Assembly (NCBI GenBank): GCA_963835135.1
Contig: CAWIEF010000002.1
Coordinates: 434,001 to 498,000 of the forward strand
Origin: JAVVHH01 sp963835135
GTDB taxonomy: Bacteria; Pseudomonadota; Alphaproteobacteria; Acetobacterales; Acetobacteraceae
Direction of reading: 5' to 3'
Length of the DNA: 64,000 nt
The first letter of the stretch is position 1, and every line of letters starts with the position of its first letter. Shown one piece after another: positions 43,007 to 51,947 of the stretch. A model generated the notes under the pieces. That model saw only the letters and a program-made list of their open reading frames with translations, was not told where the DNA came from and did not search any database. The position numbers were made by a program, and so were the translations under genes.

Positions 43007-45940
43007 ATGTCTCGGCACAGACAAAATCGTCTGCTTAGAGCAAGCCTTCTGCTGACCACGGTCTTGGCCTCGCCGATGTTGGCTCATGCTGAGCACAACA
43101 CGGCCATCGACGGTAACAACGGGACCCTCCCGCTGCCCACCGGGCTGTATGTCACGCCCCTCAAGCTGACGAACTCGGTGCAGCAGCCGCTGAACCCGGG
43201 CTTGCCGCAGTATCCGAATTTCGTCGCTGGCATGGCCGTCCGTTCGCAGCTCAGCCCAGATGGAACGACGCTGGCGATCATCACCGCGGGTCAGAACTCG
43301 CTCGACACCGCCGCCGGAACGGCCGACGTGGCGAACTCGACCCAGTATATCTTCCTCTACAACGTCGCTGGCGGGAATAAAACCAGCCCGGCGTTCCTTC
43401 AGGTCATGAAGCAGACCAACGCCTTCGTCGGCCTCGTCTGGTCGCCTGACGGCAACACACTTTATGGCGCCGGCGGCGCCGATGACGCGGTCTACTATTA
43501 CACCAAAGGCGCAACCGGCTTCGCTTTCGGCGGCAAGATCGCCCTCGGCCACGGTGCCAACACAAACGGCGCCGGACTAGGCGGCAGCGTGCAGCCAAAC
43601 GCCGGTGGCCTGGCCATCTCGGCCGACGGCAACACGCTGGTCGTCGCCAACAACTACAACAACTCCATCAGCGTGATCGACACCGCCACCAAGGCGGTCC
43701 GCTTCGACCATGACCTGCGTCCATATGCGAGCTACAACGAGAGCGTGAGCGGTGCCCCCGGCGGCACCTATCCCTACACCGTCGTGGTCAAGGGCAGCGG
43801 CGCCAACCTCGTCGCCTACGTCTCGTCCGACCGCGACCGCGAAGTCGACGTCGTCAATATCGCCGCCAATCCCGGCAGCCTAATCGCCCGCATCAAGCTC
43901 AACGGCAACGCCGAGGGCATGACCTTCAACGCCGACCAGTCTCTGCTCTATGTCGCACAAGACAACGCCGACCAAGTCTCGGTCATCAACACGGCCACCA
44001 ACGCCGTCGTGGGCAGCATCGACGCCCGCGCCCCTGCCGGTGTCGATCTCGGCAAGCAGACCGGTGCGGCGACAACGGCCGTCACCATCAACAACAACAC
44101 GCTGTATGCGGTGAACAGTGGCTCCAACACGATCGCGGTGATCCCGCTCGGCGCCAACGGCCTCGGCACCGTCACCGGGCTGATCCCCACTGCCTACGAG
44201 CCGCACGACGTCACGTTCAGCCCGGACGGCAGCTGGATGTACATCATCAACGGCAAGAGCGACACCGGCCCGAACCCCGGCTATGGCTACGGCAACAGTG
44301 CGTCGCTCAGCACCGTGACCTACGCCGAGGGCAACGCCGCCCACACCACTGCCGTCCGCGCCAGCAACCAGTACCAGTTCCAACTGGAGCGGGCGACGCT
44401 GGTCAGCGGCAAGGTTCCCGACGGCAGCGATCTACCGGCGTTGACGGCCCAGGCCGAACTGAACAACGGCTACACGCCGGGCGCCAACCAGTTCGCCGCC
44501 CAGGACAGCGCGACCATGGCCTTCATGCGATCCAAGATCCAGCACGTGATCTACATCATCAAAGAGAACCGGACCTTCGACCAGATCCTCGGCGATCTCG
44601 GCAACGGCTCCAACGGCGACCCGACGCTGACGCTGTTCGGCAAGCGCATCACCCCGAACTACCACCGTATGGCCAGCAACTTCGTCACCCTGGACAATTT
44701 CATGGACCCGGGTGACGGCAGCATGGATGGCTGGTCGTGGTCGCTGCAGGGCCGCGTGACCAACACCGAAACCATCAACCAGCAGCTCAACTACGCTTTC
44801 GTCAACCGCGGCGTGTCCTACGACTCGGAGGGCACCAACCGGAACGTTCCGGTGCAGCTACCGACGGTCGCCCAGCGCGACGCGGCCACTGCCGGCCAGT
44901 ATACGCCGATCGCCTCCGCCTTCCCCGGCGGCCCCGCCAACCTGCTGCCCGGCACCGGCGACCACGCCGCCACCGACGCACCGTTCGGCGTTCAACTCGG
45001 CTACATCTTCGACGCCGTGCTGAACGCGGGCGGGACGGTCCGCAACTACGGCATGCTGACCAACAACATCGGCCCGATCGGCACCAAGACGGCGCCGATC
45101 AGCGACCCCTTCGCGGCCGGGGCCGTGCAGGTCAGCGTGCTCAACCCGGCGCTCGTCGATAAGACGGATGTCTATTTCCGCGGCTACGACCAGGCCTACC
45201 CGGACCTGTGGCGCTTCAACGAGTGGAACCGCGAATTCCAGCAGTTCGACCTCAACGGGACCCTGCCGAACCTGTCCCTGCTTCGCCTCGCCCACGACCA
45301 TACCGGCAGCTTCGGCTCCGCCCTCGGCGGCGTGAACACGCCGGAGGCGCAGCAGGCCGACAACGACTACTCGGTGGCCCGCGTGGTCCAGGCAGTGGCG
45401 CAGAGCAAGAACTACGCCGGAAATACCTTGATCATGATCATCGAGGACGACTGCCAAGACGGTCCGGATCACTTCGACAGCCACCGCTCGACCACCTACG
45501 TGGTCGGCCCCTACGTCAAGCAGGGCGCCGTGGTCAGCACGCGCTACAACCAGGTGAGCTTGCTGCGGACGATCGAGGATATCTTCGGCGCGCAGCACAT
45601 CAACCTGAACACCGCCTACCAGCGTCCGATGGCCGACGTGTTCGACACGAGCTCGACCGGCAACTGGTCGTTCGTAGCCCAGGCCTCGCGTATCCTGGCG
45701 ACGACGCAGCTGATGACGGCCGCGAACGAAAGCGACGTCCACTATGCCGAGGGCCCGGCGATCGAGCCGGCGCATGATGCCGCCTACTGGGCGAAGGTCA
45801 CGCGTGGGTTCGACTTCTCCGACGCCGACCGTGTGCCGCCCGATCTCTTCAACGAGGTGACCTGGGCCGGCATCAAGGGGCAAAACGTCCCGTATCCGAC
45901 GTCGCGGAATGGCCTGATCCTCGGCCGGACCGGCCAATAA
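43007..45940 (+). CDS. secreted beta-propeller / alkaline-phosphatase-like phosphoesterase
   Basis: This 977-residue exported protein has a signal peptide (LLRASLLLTTVLASPMLAHA, cleaved near residue 28). A YVTN/YncE-type propeller occupies about 45-480 (VANNYNNSISVIDTAT, LYVAQDNADQVSVINTAT). A phosphoesterase domain fills about 508-930, starting with HVIYIIKENRTFDQILGD, where the Thr/Glu-Asn pair is the metal-site nucleophile region; EDDCQDGPDHFDSHR near 820 gives the metal-binding Asp and His. It resembles bifunctional YncE/alkaline-phosphatase proteins and the phospholipase-C/acid-phosphatase family. The substrate is unknown. The ribosome site GAGG is present. It is the first gene of a unit with the PEP-CTERM gene. 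Confidence 0.88.
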   Translation: MSRHRQNRLLRASLLLTTVLASPMLAHAEHNTAIDGNNGTLPLPTGLYVTPLKLTNSVQQPLNPGLPQYPNFVAGMAVRSQLSPDGTTLAIITAGQNSLDTAAGTADVANSTQYIFLYNVAGGNKTSPAFLQVMKQTNAFVGLVWSPDGNTLYGAGGADDAVYYYTKGATGFAFGGKIALGHGANTNGAGLGGSVQPNAGGLAISADGNTLVVANNYNNSISVIDTATKAVRFDHDLRPYASYNESVSGAPGGTYPYTVVVKGSGANLVAYVSSDRDREVDVVNIAANPGSLIARIKLNGNAEGMTFNADQSLLYVAQDNADQVSVINTATNAVVGSIDARAPAGVDLGKQTGAATTAVTINNNTLYAVNSGSNTIAVIPLGANGLGTVTGLIPTAYEPHDVTFSPDGSWMYIINGKSDTGPNPGYGYGNSASLSTVTYAEGNAAHTTAVRASNQYQFQLERATLVSGKVPDGSDLPALTAQAELNNGYTPGANQFAAQDSATMAFMRSKIQHVIYIIKENRTFDQILGDLGNGSNGDPTLTLFGKRITPNYHRMASNFVTLDNFMDPGDGSMDGWSWSLQGRVTNTETINQQLNYAFVNRGVSYDSEGTNRNVPVQLPTVAQRDAATAGQYTPIASAFPGGPANLLPGTGDHAATDAPFGVQLGYIFDAVLNAGGTVRNYGMLTNNIGPIGTKTAPISDPFAAGAVQVSVLNPALVDKTDVYFRGYDQAYPDLWRFNEWNREFQQFDLNGTLPNLSLLRLAHDHTGSFGSALGGVNTPEAQQADNDYSVARVVQAVAQSKNYAGNTLIMIIEDDCQDGPDHFDSHRSTTYVVGPYVKQGAVVSTRYNQVSLLRTIEDIFGAQHINLNTAYQRPMADVFDTSSTGNWSFVAQASRILATTQLMTAANESDVHYAEGPAIEPAHDAAYWAKVTRGFDFSDADRVPPDLFNEVTWAGIKGQNVPYPTSRNGLILGRTGQ

Positions 45941-45969
45941 TACTCCACTCATTCGAAAGGTTTTAAACC

Positions 45970-46584
45970 ATGAGGATTAAACTTGGTCTGCTCACGGCAG
46001 GTCTGCTGGCCGCCGCAGCCGTGGCGCCCGCACATGCGGCGATCTACAGCACCTCGTTCTCCGGGACGGTCGTTGGCAGTCCAGCCCCGGTCAGCGGGCC
46101 TGCGGTCGGCAGTGTGGTCTCGGGATCGTTCGTCTACAGCGGCGACGCCAGCCAGTTCTTGAGCTTCACGATCAACGGCATCTCGGCCGCACAGCCGTTC
46201 GTGTCCACGGTCACGATCAGCCCGAGCGGCATCAGCAACCCCTATGAGGCCGTGTACGAGGCCTCCACCTCCATCGCGCAAGGGACCGGAACGGCCAACT
46301 CCGCCTTCACGCTCGACCTGCTGGCCTACAACAACTTCGCCACCGCGAACGCGGCGGGGATCCTGGCCACGCCGAACCTCGGCAGCCTCCTCGAGACGCA
46401 GGCGAATAGCTTCGACGGCAACTTCAGCGAGTTCTCGTATTCGACCGGAACCGCGACCGGGACGACGCGGTCGTTCACCGTGGCGCTGGACCCGGCCAGC
46501 CTGTCGACCCGGATCCCCGAGCCCGCCAGCCTCGCGCTGCTCGCGGTGCCGATGATCGGGACGATGCTGCGTCGCCGCCGCTAA
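45970..46584 (+). CDS. PEP-CTERM sorting domain protein
   Basis: This 204-residue secreted protein has a signal peptide (LGLLTAGLLAAAAVAPAHA), a Ser/Thr/Gly-rich beta-sheet body, and a C-terminal PEP-CTERM signal: IPEPASLALLAVPMIG (PEP at 183-185), then a hydrophobic segment and Arg-Arg-Arg-Arg. Such signals are processed by an exosortase, which is not in this window. The protein is probably displayed at the surface or in extracellular matrix. It lies 29 bases after the phosphoesterase gene and is followed by a clear terminator, so the two genes probably form one transcript. Confidence 0.88.
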   Translation: MRIKLGLLTAGLLAAAAVAPAHAAIYSTSFSGTVVGSPAPVSGPAVGSVVSGSFVYSGDASQFLSFTINGISAAQPFVSTVTISPSGISNPYEAVYEASTSIAQGTGTANSAFTLDLLAYNNFATANAAGILATPNLGSLLETQANSFDGNFSEFSYSTGTATGTTRSFTVALDPASLSTRIPEPASLALLAVPMIGTMLRRRR

Positions 46585-46597
46585 GTTCGTTGGAGTT

Positions 46598-46628
46598 GGG
46601 CCGGTTCGAAGGAGCCGGCCCCTTTTTT
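46598..46628 (+). terminator. Rho-independent terminator after the PEP-CTERM gene
   Basis: A GGGCCGGTTC stem pairs with GGAGCCGGCCC (10 bp, one wobble) and is followed by TTTTTT at 46623-46628. It is the best intrinsic terminator in the window. The next gene starts only about 12 bases later, so any promoter for that gene must overlap the terminator, or expression depends on read-through. Confidence 0.85.
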
Positions 46629-46640
46629 GGGCCAATCTCG

Positions 46641-48887
46641 ATGACAAGAACAACCGCCTCCACGATGAGGCGGAGAGCGAGCCGGGCATTCGGCATCGCG
46701 ACGTTGGCCGGGTCGTGCTTGGCGCCGGCCGGTTCCACGCATGCGCAGGTTGCAACGGGTGCCCCGCCCGGAGAGACCGCCACGCAACTCGGCGACATCA
46801 CGGTGCGCGCTTTTCCCGATATCTCGGCGCCCCCTCCGCCTGGGAGCGCCGCCTATGATGCGCCCAGCCGCGGCGTGCTCGACGCCGGCCAGCCGACCTC
46901 GGTGGTCAGCCAGCGCTTCATCGAGCGGAACGTGGTGCCGGCGCAGAACTACGACAGCATCATCCGCTATTCGCCGAGCGTGCAGAACGTCGAGCCGGTC
47001 GGCCCCGGTCTGCAGCAAAACTTCTACCAGACGATCCGCGGCTTCTCGTACCGCCAGTTCAATTCGGTGTTCGACGGCATCGTCATCCCGGGCACGCTGT
47101 CGTCCTTCGCGCCCCAGACCGGGGCCTACTTCAAGGCCCACGACATCGGCTCGGTCGTCGTCGACCGCGGCCCTGGCACGGCGTCGACGATCGGCTACGC
47201 GACCTTCGGCGGCACCGTCGCCATCCGCTCCAAGCCGCCGCTCGATACCTTCACCGTCAACCCGTATGCCTCGGTCGGCAGCTTCGGCACGCATCTCGAA
47301 GGCCTGCAGATCGATACCGGCATCCTGCCGCAGCTCAACGGGGCGCGCGGCTATGCCGATGTCCAGGCGCTCGACAGCGGCGGCTATCTCACCGGCACGT
47401 CGACCCAGCAGCGGAACGCCTTCGGCAAGGTCGAGGTGAACCTGGGCGAGCACACGACGGCCACGTTCGTGGCGATGGCCAACAGCTCCTACACGCACAC
47501 GCCGATTGGCGCCACGCTGGCGCAAATCGCTTCGCTCGGCGCCAATTACGGCCTCAACAACGACCCGCGCTCGCAAGCCTTTAGCGAGTACAACACCGAT
47601 CACTACACGACCGATTTCGAGTATATCCGAATCAAGTCGGAACTGGGCGACGGCTGGGCCATCGACGAGACGCCCTATACGGCCTCGTATTATCATCACG
47701 GGATCGTCGGCCTCGACCCGAACGGGACGACCTCCAACCTGACCGGCACCTATTACATCAATGGCGTCGCCACGCGGCTGGCCAACGCCGTCCCGGGCCG
47801 CCAGGTCCATTCCGACTTCCGCGATTTCGGCAATATCCTCCGCGTGACGAAGGATACGTCGATCGGCCAGGCGCGGGCCGGGTTCTGGTTCGACTATAAC
47901 AGCGGCGGCAACTACCGCACCAACGTCGTGCTGTCGCAGGCCAATCTCATCTATGCGAGATCCGCCACGGCAACGCCGTTCGACTACAACTACAAGACCT
48001 CGCTGACGACGTATCAGCCCTACATCGAATACGCGCTGACGCCGTTGCCTGGCCTGGTGATCACGCCGGGGCTCAAATACACGGCGGTGACCCGCGGGTT
48101 GGATGCGACCCTCAACCAGACAACCAAGGTGCCGGCCCAGTTCAACCAGACCTACGACGCGCTACAGCCCTCGATCGAGGCACGCTACACGTTCAATCCG
48201 CACCTGGTCGGCTACGCCCAGCTGGCTCAGGGCTTCCTCGCTCCCCCGCTCGGGGTGCTGCAAACCACCAAGCCGCAGCAGCTCAACCCGTCACAGACGA
48301 CCAACTACCAGATCGGCGGCACCTGGCAGCGCGAGCAGGTGACGCTCTCCGTCGACGGCTACTACATCAACTTCAACAACCGGATCACCAGCCAGACGGT
48401 CGGCGGCACGGCGATCTATTTCAACGGTGGTGGCGCCACCTATCGCGGCCTGGAGGCCGAGGGCACCGTCAGGCTAACCCCGGGGTTGTCGATCTATGCC
48501 AACGGCACGGTCAACGACGCGGTGTACAACCACACCGGGGTCCGCGTCGCCAACACGCCGGAGAAAACGGCCGCGATCGGCCCGCTCTACGATCGCGACG
48601 GCTTCTCGGCGCTGTTGATCGCAAAATGGATCGGCGCCCAATTCGGCCAGGACGTCGGCACCGTCAACTCCTATCCCATCAAGTCCTACGCCACCGTCGA
48701 TTTCGCCGCCGGTTACACGCTCCCGATCCTGAATGGCCGCAAGCTCGACTTCCGTCTCAACGTGAACAACATTATCAACGACCATCACCTGATCAGTCTC
48801 AATGGCCTTGCAGCCGACGGCACGACCGGCCTGTATTACACCAACCCTGGACGGAGCGTGTTCTTCTCAATCTCGGCGTCGCTGTAA
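46641..48887 (+). CDS. TonB-dependent outer-membrane receptor
   Basis: This 748-residue receptor has a signal peptide (FGIATLAGSCLAPAG, cleaved near STHA-Q), a plug domain (about 75-190; GQPTSVVSQRFIERNVV, IRGFSYRQFNSVFDG, RGPGTASTIGYATFGG), and a 22-strand barrel with aromatic-ended strands up to VFFSISASL. The style resembles FecA/FhuA-like siderophore receptors, but the ligand is unknown. It starts at ATG 46641 without a good ribosome site; ATG 46665 is possible. It is 13 bases from the gspI gene, so pseudopilins and receptor are co-expressed. TonB is encoded 4 kb upstream on the other strand. Confidence 0.88.
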   Translation: MTRTTASTMRRRASRAFGIATLAGSCLAPAGSTHAQVATGAPPGETATQLGDITVRAFPDISAPPPPGSAAYDAPSRGVLDAGQPTSVVSQRFIERNVVPAQNYDSIIRYSPSVQNVEPVGPGLQQNFYQTIRGFSYRQFNSVFDGIVIPGTLSSFAPQTGAYFKAHDIGSVVVDRGPGTASTIGYATFGGTVAIRSKPPLDTFTVNPYASVGSFGTHLEGLQIDTGILPQLNGARGYADVQALDSGGYLTGTSTQQRNAFGKVEVNLGEHTTATFVAMANSSYTHTPIGATLAQIASLGANYGLNNDPRSQAFSEYNTDHYTTDFEYIRIKSELGDGWAIDETPYTASYYHHGIVGLDPNGTTSNLTGTYYINGVATRLANAVPGRQVHSDFRDFGNILRVTKDTSIGQARAGFWFDYNSGGNYRTNVVLSQANLIYARSATATPFDYNYKTSLTTYQPYIEYALTPLPGLVITPGLKYTAVTRGLDATLNQTTKVPAQFNQTYDALQPSIEARYTFNPHLVGYAQLAQGFLAPPLGVLQTTKPQQLNPSQTTNYQIGGTWQREQVTLSVDGYYINFNNRITSQTVGGTAIYFNGGGATYRGLEAEGTVRLTPGLSIYANGTVNDAVYNHTGVRVANTPEKTAAIGPLYDRDGFSALLIAKWIGAQFGQDVGTVNSYPIKSYATVDFAAGYTLPILNGRKLDFRLNVNNIINDHHLISLNGLAADGTTGLYYTNPGRSVFFSISASL

Positions 48888-48900
48888 GCAGCCGGGCGCC

Positions 48901-49329
48901 TTGTTGGACCGGCGTTCCGGAGCGACTGGATTTACGCTCCTGGAGGTCATGGTGGCGCTCGCCATCGCGCTGCCAGCGCTGCTGCTGATGTATCGCCAGG
49001 GCGGGCTGGCGCTGGGAGTAACCCGGTCGGCCGCAGCCTACGGCCAGGCCATCGCGCGGGCGCAATCCCGGCTGGACGCGCTGGTCGAGACGGCGCTGGT
49101 CCCGGGCGATCGGGAAGGCGACGACGGCGGCGGTTTCCGCTGGCGGATGCGGATCGCGCCGATCACCACCGTTCCGGCCGCGCGTGGCATCCCGCCCCAG
49201 TCCGCCTACGCGGGAGGCACCGCGCTCTACGCGGTCTCGGTCGCCATCTCGTGGGCGCAAGGTGACCAAACCCGATCGGTCGCGCTGGAAACCCGGCGTC
49301 TTGGCCCCGCCCGAGGAGAAACGCCCTGA
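48901..49329 (+). CDS. gspI: type II secretion minor pseudopilin GspI
   Basis: This 142-residue prepilin-like protein has a short leader ending in Gly, then FTLLEVMVALAIALPALLLM, the processing site and helix of type IV pilin-like proteins (cleavage between Gly and Phe by the prepilin peptidase). The length and the order before GspJ and GspK indicate GspI, which with GspJ/K forms the tip of the pseudopilus. The start codon is TTG (48901 or 48904). No GspC-H genes lie in the window; the rest of the system must be elsewhere or absent. Confidence 0.75.
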   Translation: MLDRRSGATGFTLLEVMVALAIALPALLLMYRQGGLALGVTRSAAAYGQAIARAQSRLDALVETALVPGDREGDDGGGFRWRMRIAPITTVPAARGIPPQSAYAGGTALYAVSVAISWAQGDQTRSVALETRRLGPARGETP

Positions 49330-49907
49330 GGCAGAGACGCGGCTTCACCCTGCTCGAAGTCCTGGTCGCCATCGCGATACTGGGCATGGTGTTGCTGCTG
49401 CTCGAACAGGGCGTGGCGTTCGGGCTGCAAGCCGGGGCGATGCAGGCACGGGCCGAAGCAGGCGGCACGACCGACCTCCCCGGTGTCGACGCCGCGTTGC
49501 GCGACCTGATCGCCAGCGCCGACCCGGGCATCTTCCCCGAACCCGCGTCGCTGAAGGGAACGGCCAACTCGATCTCGCTGCTGACCACGATCCCTGGCCC
49601 AGACGGCGTCCGCCAGCGCGTCGACGCCGTGGTGTTCGCCAGCGATGGCCGGCTGAAGCTCCGGTGGACCCGGCATCGCCACGTCGCCTGGCTTGGTCCG
49701 GTTCCGCCGGCCCAGGACATGACGCTCCTCGACGGCGTCAGGGCGCTCGTGGTCGACTACGCAGCGCCAGGGCATGCTGATTGGCAGCCGGGCTGGATGG
49801 CGGAAACCTTGCCCGCTCTCGTGCGCCTGCGCATCGGCTTGGCGTCTCCGGCCGGGCACTGGCCTCCCATCGTGGCCGCACCCAAGCTCGCGACGCTTGG
49901 TCAGTGA
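49326..49907 (+). CDS. gspJ: type II secretion minor pseudopilin GspJ, probable CTG start
   Basis: The prepilin motif RRGFTLLEVLVAIAILGMVLLLL begins at the very 5' end of the frame. The only codon before it that can start translation is CTG 49326 (overlapping the gspI stop as CTGA), which has a GAGGAG ribosome site seven bases upstream. ATG 49386 would lie inside the prepilin helix and destroy it. From the CTG the protein is 193 residues. The beta-rich C-terminal domain fits GspJ. It overlaps gspK by four bases. Confidence 0.72.
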   Translation: MRQRRGFTLLEVLVAIAILGMVLLLLEQGVAFGLQAGAMQARAEAGGTTDLPGVDAALRDLIASADPGIFPEPASLKGTANSISLLTTIPGPDGVRQRVDAVVFASDGRLKLRWTRHRHVAWLGPVPPAQDMTLLDGVRALVVDYAAPGHADWQPGWMAETLPALVRLRIGLASPAGHWPPIVAAPKLATLGQ

Positions 49908-50692
49908 GCCCGCACCGCCGCGGCTTCGCGCTGCTGATGACCCTGTGGCTGCTCGTTCCGCTGTCGCTCCTGCTGCTCGTGTTGACGGGCGCGGCGCGGT
50001 CAAATGGCCAGGTCGCGGCCAACCTGCGCGACGCGGCCGTGCTGCAGGCCGCGGCCGATGGCGCGATCGAGACGGCGGTTCTGGACTTGGTCAGGGGCCG
50101 GCCGGCCGCAACTCCCGCGCGGATCGTCATCGGCGCGGCCTCCGTATCGGTCGTGGTGGCTCCTCTCTCCGGGCTGGTCAATCCGAACCTGGCCTCCCAG
50201 GATTTGCTGCGGGCGATGCTGACCCGGACCGGTCTCGCCCCGGCGCAGGCGGACGACATCGCGACCGCGATCGTCGACTGGCGCACGCCGGGTCAGCGCG
50301 GGCACAGGGGCCAGGACAAGGCCGCGGAATACCGGCTCGCTGGGTTGCCCTACGGCCCGCCCGGGGCGCCGTTCGAGTCGGTCGACGAGTTGCGCGACAT
50401 CATCGGCATGCCCGCCTTCGCGGTGGCCCGCCTGCGGCCCTCGCTTTCGATCTTCGCCGACCGTCCGCCCGACCCGGGTACGGCGACCGGCTTGGTGCTC
50501 GCGGCCCTCGGGGATCTCGGCACCGTCGCGCGCGGGGGCAGGGAAGGCGGAACCGTGTTTCGGATCACCGCCGAGGCGACCAGGTCCTCACGGACGGTGA
50601 CCCGCTCGGCCGTGGTCCGGCTCGGCGCGGCCGAGGGTGGGCGGCCCTGGAGCGTGCTCGCGTGGGATCGGCTAGACGTCGCCGGCCAATAG
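49904..50692 (+). CDS. gspK: type II secretion minor pseudopilin GspK
   Basis: This 262-residue protein has RRGFALLMTLWLLVPLSLLLLVL as an N-terminal prepilin-type helix. GspK characteristically lacks the Glu5 of other pilins, and here Leu/Met occupy that region. A longer alpha domain follows, typical of GspK (DDIATAIVDWRTPG, FESVDELRDIIGM). The protein is somewhat shorter than the usual 300+ residues. The start is GTG 49904, in the gspJ stop. Its 3' end overlaps the small minus-strand gene at 50672-50926 by 21 bases. Confidence 0.75.
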   Translation: MSPHRRGFALLMTLWLLVPLSLLLLVLTGAARSNGQVAANLRDAAVLQAAADGAIETAVLDLVRGRPAATPARIVIGAASVSVVVAPLSGLVNPNLASQDLLRAMLTRTGLAPAQADDIATAIVDWRTPGQRGHRGQDKAAEYRLAGLPYGPPGAPFESVDELRDIIGMPAFAVARLRPSLSIFADRPPDPGTATGLVLAALGDLGTVARGGREGGTVFRITAEATRSSRTVTRSAVVRLGAAEGGRPWSVLAWDRLDVAGQ

Positions 50693-50926
50693 CTTGGCGG
50701 CATGGTCCAGCGCCTCGGCACATTCATCCGAGTCACCCTCCAGCATCTCCCTCGTGGCACGGTCGAGATCGGCCTGGATCAGACGCTTCATCATCGGTTC
50801 GCCTTGAAATCCGGCAGCCTTGGTCGAAAGCTCGGCGTGGCGGGCCTTGCAGGCGGCGATGTCATCGGCGGCGACGGCCGTCCCGGCGAGCAGGGTGAGG
50901 CACAGTGCGGCAGCGAACGAACGCAT
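50672..50926 (-). CDS. small secreted hypothetical protein
   Basis: This 84-residue protein has a clear signal peptide (SFAAALCLTLLAGTAVAA, cleaved near residue 20). The mature part is a helical, charged domain with two Cys (ACKARH and DECAEAL), which may form a disulfide. GGAG lies eight bases upstream of ATG. I recognise no named family. It is convergent with and overlaps gspK by 21 bases; no operon partner is visible. Confidence 0.65.
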   Translation of the reverse strand: MRSFAAALCLTLLAGTAVAADDIAACKARHAELSTKAAGFQGEPMMKRLIQADLDRATREMLEGDSDECAEALDHAAKLLAGDV

Positions 50927-51023
50927 CGGCGATCTCCAATTTGAAGTCCGTCTCTGCCATGTGCGACGCGTTCTGGAAGCGACAGTATGGTGACAAGCGC
51001 GGCGGCGCGGATTACCGCCGGTG

Positions 51024-51947
51024 CTAGACCGCCGTCTGACCGCCCGCCGCAGAGACCACCGCCACGATGATCAAGCCGGTCAGCAGCAGGCGAACGCCGG
51101 CGCTGACGCCGAACGTGTTGAGCATCGTCAGCAGCAGCACCAGGAACAGCGCCCCGCCCCAAACTCCGGCGACGTTCGCCCGGCCCCCCGCGACCGACGT
51201 TCCGCCGATCACCACGACCGCGATCGACGAGAGCAGGTATTCGTTGCCGAGATCGACGTTGGCGCCGCGGAAGTAGCCGGCCAGCAGCGCTCCATCCAAC
51301 CCGCCCAGCGCGCCGCACAGCGCATAGGTCGCAAACCGCACGCGCTCGACCCTCAGCCCGGCCAGATACGCCGCCCGCATATTCTGCCCGATCGCCAGGA
51401 CGGAGCGCCCGTACGCCGTCCGATGCAGGACGCCCGCCGCGGCCGCCGCGAACGCCACCGTCCCGATCGCGAGCAGCGGCACGCCCGCGAACCGGATGTC
51501 GGTGACATGGGCGAACCCGTCCGGCGGCTTGATCTGCAGGCCGCGCCCATAGCTGATGTCGATCGACTGGATGATGAAGCTTGCGGACAGCGTGGCGATG
51601 ATCGGCGGGATGCGCAGCGCTCGGATCAACCCGTAGTTGACCATCCCCACGCCGAGTCCGGTCGCCACCGCCGCCAGCAAGCCCAGCGCCACGCGCGCGT
51701 CGCTTCCGTTCATCACCGTCATGGCGACCGCGCTCGACAGCCCGATGTTGGCCGGCAGCGATAGATCGACGTTGCCGGGTCCGAGCGTGATGACGAACAT
51801 CTGCCCGATGCCGACAATGACCGTGAACACGGCCAACGACAGCGCTGCAGTCAGCATGCCGCCGGCCCCGGTTCCGCCGGTATAGGCGATGGCGGCGATC
51901 CAAACGGAAGCGGCCGCGGCGAACGACCACATCCAGGGCCGGGTCAT
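51024..51947 (-). CDS. ribose-type ABC transporter permease (first system)
   Basis: This 307-residue RbsC-like membrane protein has 8-10 helices, with the conserved N-terminal FVITLGPGNVDLSLPANIGLSSAVA and the loop LAGLRVERVRFATYALCGALGGLDG that contacts the ATPase. ATG 51947 overlaps the stop of the upstream permease (ATGA). The two permeases belong to one importer and differ in sequence, so they probably form a heterodimer, unlike the single-permease second system. This is the last gene of a long minus-strand operon. Confidence 0.85.
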   Translation of the reverse strand: MTRPWMWSFAAAASVWIAAIAYTGGTGAGGMLTAALSLAVFTVIVGIGQMFVITLGPGNVDLSLPANIGLSSAVAMTVMNGSDARVALGLLAAVATGLGVGMVNYGLIRALRIPPIIATLSASFIIQSIDISYGRGLQIKPPDGFAHVTDIRFAGVPLLAIGTVAFAAAAAGVLHRTAYGRSVLAIGQNMRAAYLAGLRVERVRFATYALCGALGGLDGALLAGYFRGANVDLGNEYLLSSIAVVVIGGTSVAGGRANVAGVWGGALFLVLLLTMLNTFGVSAGVRLLLTGLIIVAVVSAAGGQTAV

